From an uncultured Prevotella sp. (lineage in GTDB: Bacteria > Bacteroidota > Bacteroidia > Bacteroidales > Bacteroidaceae), in the NCBI GenBank assembly GCA_944320355.1, contig CALUHC010000035.1, forward strand, positions 1 through 64,000: DNA of 64,000 bases, in the 5' to 3' direction. The position numbers were made by a program, and so were the translations under genes. Positions within the stretch are counted from its first letter, which is position 1, and each line of letters starts with the position of its first letter. The notes beneath the pieces were generated by a model. The model was not told the DNA's origin. It worked only from the letters and a program-made list of their open reading frames with translations, and ran no database searches. Positions 54,743-61,634 of this stretch are shown in pieces.

Positions 54743-54804
54743 TAGGAGCTTTGCGGATAATATTTTAATTTTTAATCTTTAACTTTTAACATAAAAACGT
54801 CATT

Positions 54805-57207
54805 ATGAAGAAAAGGCTAATCTACACCATGCTGGCCGCAACGGCCATGCTGACAGGCGCGGAGAGCCGCGCGGAAGACAACATCCTGACTTACGACAAG
54901 CCAGCCACGCGCTTTGAGGAGGCCCTGCCGCTGGGCAACGGCAGCATGGGCGTGATGGTATATGGCGGCGTGGGCGAGGAGACGCTCAACCTCAACGAGG
55001 AGACGCTGTGGGGCGGAGGCCCCGTCAACCCCGACCCCACGCCCGACGCGCCCAAGTACCTGCCCGAGGTGCGCCGCCTGCTGTTCGAAGGCAAATGGGC
55101 CAAGGCGGCGGCCGTGCTGCGCAACATACAGGGGCCAAACGTGCAGTCGTTCGTGCCGATGGGCAACCTGTACATAAGGCAAGACGTGGGCGGCAAGGCC
55201 ACAGACTACAACCGGCGGCTCGACATCGGCCGCGCCGTGGCCACCACGAGCTTCACCATAGACAGCGTGGAATACACCCGCGAGGTGTTCGTGTCGGCAC
55301 CGGCGCGGGTGGCCGTGATGAGGCTGCGCGCCTCAAAACCCGGCGCGCTGACCTTCAGCGTGAGCGGCGACACGCCCTTCGAGGGCTGCTGCGTGCGCAG
55401 CGTGGCGGCCGGCGAGTTTGTCGTCTCGGGGCGCGTGCCATACTCGGTGGACACGGAGCGCCGCTATCCAATGGTATATACAGGTCCTAACGGCGAGCGC
55501 GGCATGGCCTACCAGTACCGCGTCAGGGTGATAGCGGACAGCGGCACGGTGAGCACAACGCCGTTCATCAACGTGAGCAAGGCCACCGACGTGACCCTTA
55601 TAATATCGGCGGCGACGAGCTTCAACGGCTACGACCGCCGGCCCGACACCGAGGGGCTCGACGCAGACTCCATAGCCTCGGCGCGCATGAAGGCCGCCGC
55701 CAAGGTGGCTTACGACTCGCTGCTGGCCGAGCACGTGGCCGACCACCGCGGCTACTTCGACCGCCTAAGCCTCGACATAGCCCCGGCAGACACCTCGACC
55801 ATGCCCACCGACAGGCGGCTGAAGGCCTACGCCGGGGGCAACGACGACCGCGCGCTGGAGGAACTCTACTTCAACTTCGGCCGATACCTGCTCATATCGT
55901 GCTCGCGCCCGGGCGGCATAGCGGCCAACCTGCAGGGCATCTGGAACAAGAACACGCGCCCGTCGTGGGGCAGCCAGTTCACCACCAACATCAACCTGCA
56001 GATGAACTACTGGCCCGCCGAGCCGCTCAACCTCACAGAGCTGACCGAACCGCTGACGCGACAGATACAGAACATGGCCGCCAACGGCCGGGCCACGGCG
56101 CGGAACTTCTACGGCATGGGCGGATGGGCCGCCCACCACAACTCTGACATCTGGGCGCAGACGTCGCCCGTGGGCCACCGCCGGGGCGACCCCAAGTGGG
56201 CCAACTGGGCACTGGGCTCGCCGTGGCTGTCGCAGCATCTGTACGAGCACTACCGCTTCACGCAGGACATCGGCTACCTGCGCGACGTGGCCTATCCGCT
56301 GATGAAGGGCGCGGCGGAGTTCTGCCGCGACTGGCTCGTGGAGAAAGACGGCCACCTGGTCACCGCGCCCTCCACCTCGCCCGAGAACGTCTTCATAGAC
56401 GAGAACGGCAACAGGGGCACTGTCACCATAGCCTCGGCCATGGACATGGAGATCATCTGGGACCTGCTCACCAACCTGATAGAGGCATCCGAGACCCTTG
56501 GCACCGACAAACAGCTGCGCCGAGAGTGGGCCGCCGTGCGCGACAGCCTCATGCCTCTGCGCATAAAAAGCGACGGCGCGCTCATGGAATGGTGGAAAGA
56601 CTGGAAAGACCAGGACCCGCAGCACCGCCACGTGTCGCACCTCTTCGGACTGCACCCGGGCCGGCAGATCTCGCCGATAACCACCCCCGAGCTGGCCGAG
56701 GCCTGCCGCAAGACGCTCGAGATACGCGGCGACGGCGGCACGGGATGGAGCAAGGCGTGGAAGATAAACTTCTGGGCGCGGCTGCTCGACGGCGATCATG
56801 CCTACAAGATGGTGCGCGAGCTGCTGGCCAAATCGACCCTGCCCAACCTCTTCGACACGCACCCGCCGTTCCAGATAGACGGCAACTTCGGCGCGATAGC
56901 GGGCATGGGCGAGATGCTTCTGCAGAGCCAGAACGGCGAACTGCACCTGCTCCCGGCGCTGCCATCGCGCTGGGCCGACGGCGAGGTGCGCGGCATGAAG
57001 GCCCGCGGCGGCTTCGGCGTTGACATGAAGTGGCGCGGCGGCCGGCTCGTCTCAGCCACCATCACCTCGCAGGCAGGCCGCCCCTGCACCCTGCGCACCG
57101 CCCGCAAGGTGGCCGTAAAGGGCGCAAAGGCCAAGTCGGTGCGCCAAGGCAATTACTGGATAACCACGTTCAAGACGAAGAAAGGGGAGAAATACTTCGC
57201 TCATTGA
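54805..57207 (+). CDS. Exported GH95 alpha-L-fucosidase
   Basis: The 800-residue enzyme has a signal peptide (about 1-23). It then shows the GH95 layout: an N-terminal beta domain with EEALPLGNGSMGVMVYGG and LNLNEETLWGGGP, a helical linker, the (alpha/alpha)6 barrel with NLQGIWNKNTRPSWGSQF and TAPSTSPENVF, and a C-terminal beta domain. The motif NFGAIAGMGEMLLQS is also typical. It cleaves alpha-1,2-fucose or, in some members, galactose from host or plant glycans. Its leader contains palindrome and AACTCC repeats; 44-bp repeats start at its stop. Confidence 0.95.
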   Translation: MKKRLIYTMLAATAMLTGAESRAEDNILTYDKPATRFEEALPLGNGSMGVMVYGGVGEETLNLNEETLWGGGPVNPDPTPDAPKYLPEVRRLLFEGKWAKAAAVLRNIQGPNVQSFVPMGNLYIRQDVGGKATDYNRRLDIGRAVATTSFTIDSVEYTREVFVSAPARVAVMRLRASKPGALTFSVSGDTPFEGCCVRSVAAGEFVVSGRVPYSVDTERRYPMVYTGPNGERGMAYQYRVRVIADSGTVSTTPFINVSKATDVTLIISAATSFNGYDRRPDTEGLDADSIASARMKAAAKVAYDSLLAEHVADHRGYFDRLSLDIAPADTSTMPTDRRLKAYAGGNDDRALEELYFNFGRYLLISCSRPGGIAANLQGIWNKNTRPSWGSQFTTNINLQMNYWPAEPLNLTELTEPLTRQIQNMAANGRATARNFYGMGGWAAHHNSDIWAQTSPVGHRRGDPKWANWALGSPWLSQHLYEHYRFTQDIGYLRDVAYPLMKGAAEFCRDWLVEKDGHLVTAPSTSPENVFIDENGNRGTVTIASAMDMEIIWDLLTNLIEASETLGTDKQLRREWAAVRDSLMPLRIKSDGALMEWWKDWKDQDPQHRHVSHLFGLHPGRQISPITTPELAEACRKTLEIRGDGGTGWSKAWKINFWARLLDGDHAYKMVRELLAKSTLPNLFDTHPPFQIDGNFGAIAGMGEMLLQSQNGELHLLPALPSRWADGEVRGMKARGGFGVDMKWRGGRLVSATITSQAGRPCTLRTARKVAVKGAKAKSVRQGNYWITTFKTKKGEKYFAH

Positions 57208-57345
57208 GCGAAGTTATGAGTGAAGAGTGATGAGTGCAGAGGTATGATTACCTTCAGTGCAGAACGCAGAGTGCTGAGTGCAGAGGTATGATTACCTTCA
57301 GTGCAGAACGCAGAGTGATGAGTGCAGAGGTATGATTAGCTTTAG
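57205..57345 (+). repeat. 44-bp tandem repeats past the fucosidase
   Basis: GGTATGATTA at 57241, 57285 and 57329, 44 bp apart, with CAGAGTGCTGAGTGCAGA-type sequence between. They begin at the stop codon and are inverted relative to the set at 57442. Confidence 0.92.
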
Positions 57346-57364
57346 GGTAGCGACTCTTTATCTT

Positions 57365-57430
57365 AAAAAAAGAAGAAGGCGGCAAGGGTGTTTTATGGCA
57401 AAAGCCATTCGCATCCTTGCCGCCTTTTAT
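57365..57430. terminator. Bidirectional hairpin between convergent genes
   Basis: AAGGCGGCAAGG at 57376-57387 pairs with CCTTGCCGCCTT at 57415-57426. An A-run lies before and T residues after the stem, so it can end transcripts from both the fucosidase and kor sides. Confidence 0.75.
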
Positions 57431-57441
57431 GAGGCTTGCAT

Positions 57442-57575
57442 GGTAATCATACCTCTGCGCTCAGCACTCTGCGTTCTGCACTGAAGGTAATCATACCTCT
57501 GCACTCAGCACTCTGCGTTCTGCACTGAAGGTAATCATAACTCTGCGCTCAGCACTCTGACCTCTGTGCTGCTGT
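57442..57575 (-). repeat. 44-bp tandem repeats, inverted set
   Basis: GGTAATCATA at 57442, 57486 and 57530, spaced 44 bp, is the complement of the set at 57241. It ends close to the korB stop, so each convergent gene has its own set of units directly behind it. Confidence 0.92.
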
Positions 57576-58576
57576 CACTTCACCTCCCAGATGTCGTTAG
57601 TCTCCAGGAGTTCGCTGAAGTTGTGGTACTTCTTCTTTGCGCTTACCTCGGCAATCTGCTCGCTCACGGCCTCATCGTAGGTGGGAGCCTCCACGTCGCG
57701 GATTACGCCGAGAGCCACCGGGAAGCCGTGCTCGTTGTCCATCATGGCCAGCTTCAGCTGCAGGGTGTTGTCCTGGCTGTGGGCATCGTGTACGAGGATG
57801 TCATCGATGGTGATGCCGTTCTCGCCTATCTTCACCACCTTCAGGCCGAAGCCCTCCTGCATGAGGCCGTACTCATTGTTCTCGCCGAACACGAGCGGCT
57901 CGCCGTGGCGCACGTAGATGGCGTTCTTGGCGCGGCCCTCCTTTTTATATATGGGGTCGTAGCAGCCGTTGTTGAAGATGACGCAGTTCTGCAGAATCTC
58001 GCAAACCGACGCGCCCTTGTGCCTGTAGGCAGCCTTGAGCACGTCGATGGTGCCCTGCGCGTCGGTGGCCACGGCACGTGCGAAGAAGTGGCCGCGCGCG
58101 CCGAAGCACAGCTCGGCTGGCAGGAATGGGTCTTCAACCGTGCCGTAAGGGCTCGACTTGCTCACGAAGCCGCGCGGCGAAGTGGGCGAGTACTGGCCCT
58201 TGGTCAGACCGTAGATGCGGTTGTTGAGCAGTATGACGTTGATGTCAATGTTGCGCCGCATGGCGTGTATGAAGTGGTTGCCGCCAATGGCCAGGCCGTC
58301 GCCGTCGCCGCTTATCTGCCACACGGCGAGCTTAGGGTTGGCCACCTTCAGCCCCGTGGCTATGGCAGCCGCACGCCCGTGGATGGTCTGCATGGCGTAA
58401 GTGTTGACGTAATAAGGCAGTCGGCTCGAACAGCCGATGCCGGATATGACAGCCGTCTCGTAGGGCGGAACGCCCAGTTCGGCCATCGCCTTGTGCAGCG
58501 AGGCAAGGAAGAAATGGTCGCCGCAGCCGGGACACCACCTCGGTTGCCCCTTCTTATAGTCGGTAGGTGTAAACAT
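57575..58576 (-). CDS. korB: 2-oxoacid (2-oxoglutarate):ferredoxin oxidoreductase, beta subunit
   Basis: The 333-residue subunit binds thiamine diphosphate and an Fe-S cluster. It has WCPGCGDHFF (C15, C18), SGIGCSSRLPYYV, WQISGDGDGLAIGGNH for the cofactor Mg site, and LNNRIYGLTKGQYSPTS. With KorA (59025-60875) it converts 2-oxoglutarate, or a related 2-oxoacid, and CoA to the acyl-CoA and reduced ferredoxin, a usual step of the anaerobic Bacteroidota citrate path. A frameshifted four-helix-bundle gene lies between the two subunits. The preferred oxoacid is inferred from the family. Confidence 0.93.
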   Translation of the reverse strand: MFTPTDYKKGQPRWCPGCGDHFFLASLHKAMAELGVPPYETAVISGIGCSSRLPYYVNTYAMQTIHGRAAAIATGLKVANPKLAVWQISGDGDGLAIGGNHFIHAMRRNIDINVILLNNRIYGLTKGQYSPTSPRGFVSKSSPYGTVEDPFLPAELCFGARGHFFARAVATDAQGTIDVLKAAYRHKGASVCEILQNCVIFNNGCYDPIYKKEGRAKNAIYVRHGEPLVFGENNEYGLMQEGFGLKVVKIGENGITIDDILVHDAHSQDNTLQLKLAMMDNEHGFPVALGVIRDVEAPTYDEAVSEQIAEVSAKKKYHNFSELLETNDIWEVK

Positions 58577-58615
58577 ACAAGTTAAGAATTAGGAATTAAT
58601 AATTAAGAAAAATAC

Positions 58616-59004
58616 TTACGTGAGAGAGCTTTTAGAGTCATACTTAAGAGTGTTTGCCTTTGTTGTCTTTACTATGGAGGCCAAGATAGCCGTTATTTCG
58701 TCGGCTTCCTTGTGTATGGATGAATAGACATTGTCGTCTATGTACTCGCTGTCATGTAACAGGTTTATCCAATATAAGGTTTCGTTGGCCTCTTTCAATG
58801 CGATGGACATCTTGCTGACGAAGTCTGCCCGGCTCTGTGCGAACTTGGCTTCGCAGACGAGTGCGCCGATAGCCGTGCCGCTTCTGAGCAGCTGCTTGGA
58901 CATCCCCACTCGTTCTTCTCAGCGCAAAGATACTTGTATGCGTTGATTATCCGAAGGGAGAAGGCGTAACTCCGTTTGCCGATCGTAACATCGCTTGAAG
59001 GCAT
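58616..59004 (-). pseudogene. Four-helix-bundle (IVS-type) gene with a frameshift, inside the kor operon
   Basis: Two frames together give a full four-helix-bundle protein of the 23S rRNA intervening-sequence family. From 59004: TIGKRSYAFSLRIINAYKYL and CAEKNEW. From 58909: MSKQLLRSGTAIGALVCEAK to the end at 58616. The join lies at a GGGG run near 58905-58908, where one base is missing relative to an intact frame. It may be a real pseudogene, a slippery site, or a sequencing error. AT-rich AATTAAGAATT-type sequences flank it on both sides (58578-58615 and 59009-59040), like insertion scars. Family members of known structure are small pentamers of unclear function. Confidence 0.8.
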
Positions 59005-59024
59005 TCTTTCTTAACTCTTAATTC

Positions 59025-60875
59025 TTAACTCTTAATTATCTTCCCGAATGCCTTCACCAGCTCTGCCACTACGAACGGTTGGCCCTTCACCTGGTTGTAT
59101 TGGTAGGGTACGATTCCGTCCACGTTCATGCGCAGGTAGGCGGCAAACTGACCGAGGTTCTGCTCGGCCACCACCACCTTCTTATAGCTGCGGAGCACGG
59201 AGTAGGTGTTCTTGGGCAGCGGGTTGATGTACTTGAAGTGGGCCAGGGCCACCTTGTTGCCCTGCGAGCGCAGCTCCTCCATGGCCGAATAGAGGTGGCC
59301 GAAGGTGCTGCCGAAGCCCACGATGAGCAGCTCGGCGTCGTCTGCGTCGCCGAGGACCTCAACGTCCGGCACTGGAATCTTGAACACCTTCATGGCCCTG
59401 AGGCGGCACATCTTGTCGTGGTTCTCGGGGTCTGTGGATATGGCGCCTGTGTCGCCGTCCTTCTCCAGGCCGCCGAGTATGTGCTCGAAGCCCTCCTGTC
59501 CGGGTATGGCCCAGTAGCGCGCGCCGCTCTCCGGGTCGCGGTGGTAGGGCGAGTAGTGGCCCTTCTGCTCGGCGGGTGCGTAGTGCGGGTGGATGTCGGG
59601 CAGCTTGTTGATGTCGGGCAGCTTCCATGCGCCGGAGCCGTTGGCCACGAAAGCATCGGTGAGCAGCACCACGGGGGTGAGGTGCTCAAGGGCTATCTTG
59701 GCGGCTTCGTAAGCCGCGTCGAAGCAGTCGGTGGGGCTTGTGGCGGCTATCACGGGCATGGGGCTCTCGCCGTTGCGGCCGAAGAGGGCCTGCAGCAGGT
59801 CGGTCTGCTCGCTCTTTGTGGGCAGGCCCGTTGACGGACCGCCGCGCTGCACGTCGATGACAACGAGCGGCAGCTCGTCGATGACGGCCAGGTTCATGGC
59901 CTCAGACTTGAGGCAGATGCCCGGGCCGGAGGTGGAGGTGGCGGCCAGCGCGCCTGCGAACGACGCCCCGATGGCGCTGGCGCAGCCCGAGATTTCGTCC
60001 TCGCACTGCACTGTTATCACTCCGCACGACTTGTGCTTGGCCAGCTCGTGCAGTATGTCGGTGGCCGGGGTGATGGGGTACGAGCCGAGGTAGAGCTGCA
60101 GCCCGGCCTTCTCTGCGGCGGCTATGAGGCCGTAGGCGGTGGCCTTGTTGCCGGTTATGTCCATATAGCGGCCCGGCTGCTTGTTGGCTGTCTCTATGCG
60201 ATAGGTGGCCGGAACGCTCAGGTGTGTGTTGTGCGCGTAGTCATAGCCGGCGTTCACCACCTTGATGTTGCTCTCTGCTATGGCGGGCTTCTTGTCGAAC
60301 TTCTCGCGCAGGAAGGCCTCCACGAAGCTGATGTCGCGGTTGAAGAGCCAGCACACTATGCCCAGCGCGAACATATTGCGGCACTTCAGCACGCTCTTGT
60401 TGTCCATCCCGCTGTCGGCCAGGCAGTCCTTGACCATCTGGGTCATGGGGCAGGCAACGACGCGGTCGGGGTCTATTCCCATCTCGCCGAGATAGTCGGC
60501 AGTCTTGAACTCCGCCCTCTCCAGGTCCTTGGGGCCGAAGCTGTCGGTGTCTATTATGATTGTGGCCGCAGGCTTGGCGTAGCGGTACTGTGTCTTCAGC
60601 GCGGCTGCGTTCATGGCCACAAGCACGTCGCACTTGTCGCCCGGCGTGTAGACGCGCCCCGCGCCGATGTGTACCTGATAGCCCGACACGCCCGTGAGCG
60701 AGCCTTGCGGGGCGCGGATGTCAGCCGGATAGTCGGGGAATGTGGATATGCCGTTGCCTGCGGTGGCCGACACCGTAGAGAAGATGTTGCCGGCCAGCTG
60801 CATACCGTCGCCCGAGTCGCCCGAGAACCTGACCACCACTTGGTCGAGTTCCTTCACTTCCAATTTTTCTGCCAT
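59025..60875 (-). CDS. korA: 2-oxoacid (2-oxoglutarate):ferredoxin oxidoreductase, alpha subunit with fused gamma domain
   Basis: The 616-residue subunit starts with the gamma domain (about 8-190: VVRFSGDSGDGMQLAGNIFS, FPDYPADIRAPQG). The pyrimidine-binding alpha domain follows (about 225-480: YLGSYPITPATDILHELAKH, VQCEDEISGCASAIGASFAG), then a C-terminal domain (ELLIVGFGSTFGHLYSAMEE). This fused form is usual in Bacteroidota. It partners with KorB, whose gene lies downstream beyond a four-helix-bundle remnant. A weak -7 box (TTACTTTG on the minus strand, 60984-60991) lies about 110 bp upstream. Confidence 0.93.
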   Translation of the reverse strand: MAEKLEVKELDQVVVRFSGDSGDGMQLAGNIFSTVSATAGNGISTFPDYPADIRAPQGSLTGVSGYQVHIGAGRVYTPGDKCDVLVAMNAAALKTQYRYAKPAATIIIDTDSFGPKDLERAEFKTADYLGEMGIDPDRVVACPMTQMVKDCLADSGMDNKSVLKCRNMFALGIVCWLFNRDISFVEAFLREKFDKKPAIAESNIKVVNAGYDYAHNTHLSVPATYRIETANKQPGRYMDITGNKATAYGLIAAAEKAGLQLYLGSYPITPATDILHELAKHKSCGVITVQCEDEISGCASAIGASFAGALAATSTSGPGICLKSEAMNLAVIDELPLVVIDVQRGGPSTGLPTKSEQTDLLQALFGRNGESPMPVIAATSPTDCFDAAYEAAKIALEHLTPVVLLTDAFVANGSGAWKLPDINKLPDIHPHYAPAEQKGHYSPYHRDPESGARYWAIPGQEGFEHILGGLEKDGDTGAISTDPENHDKMCRLRAMKVFKIPVPDVEVLGDADDAELLIVGFGSTFGHLYSAMEELRSQGNKVALAHFKYINPLPKNTYSVLRSYKKVVVAEQNLGQFAAYLRMNVDGIVPYQYNQVKGQPFVVAELVKAFGKIIKS

Positions 60876-61244
60876 AAATCTTTTTCTGTGTTATTATATA
60901 AATATGATGTATCGCCACGCGCCCCACCCCACCCGGTCTTTGCGCCGGCGAAGCGGTGGCGGCACGCAAGGATTAACAGGATGCAAAGTAAGCAAACTTT
61001 GCCGAAATCGCAAAATGTTTTGCGATAAAAAACTTGATTTGGCATGATTTCACGCCCATGCTACGACAGAAAGTCAGAAAACAGGCTTTAAAAGTGTGAT
61101 TTTGTCACCATTACACCCGTCTGGATGAAATCCGACTCGCCACAGCCGGAAACGCAGGCACGGGCGGCCTGCCGTTAACTTAAAAACGTTAACGGCCGCA
61201 AGAGGGGACAAAGCGGGCAACAACCTGACAGACAGCGCATTGCA

Positions 61245-61345
61245 AAACAGGGCGCCTCAGCTTACAAAACGTGCCGTTTCGCCTTGCGAAACAGCACGTT
61301 TCGGACGGTGAAACGGGCCATATCGCAAGCTGAAACGGCACATAC
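61245..61345. repeat. 22-bp palindrome array, copy 11 (five units)
   Basis: Units at 61245, 61267, 61289, 61311 and 61333, the first and fourth degenerate. GCCGTTAAC/GTTAACGGC at 61171-61196 lies about 50 bp before the first unit, and TTGCGTATTTGCAAGC follows the last by about 32 bp, as in copy 9. Confidence 0.9.
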
Positions 61346-61455
61346 GCAAAAGCGACGGCCCGCCGCCCCGATTTTAGTTGCGTATTTGCAAGCACGCTGA
61401 TATGCCGCCAACCACTATTTTACATACGGCATACCGGTTATCAGGATTTTTTCAT

Positions 61456-61529
61456 TAACTTTGCAGAAGCTAAGCTGCGCTCGGGAAACAGCAAGCGAGC
61501 TTCCTTTCCGCCCGCTTGCATTACCTTTG
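61456..61529 (+). promoter_or_regulatory. Twin -7 boxes (66 bp apart) upstream of the esterase-GH106 gene
   Basis: TAACTTTG at 61456 and TACCTTTG at 61522, exactly 66 bp apart, each followed by GCARAAGC. The middle has AGCAAGCGAGCTTCCTTTCC, similar to the other twin regions. Confidence 0.75.
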
Positions 61530-61634
61530 CAAAAGCCAAGCCGCGGCAGGCGACCCGACGCTGACGGCACGGCCGACCGCAACAAACACAACCACCAATA
61601 ACGACAACCAGAAATGAGAAAAAGACAACCAGAA

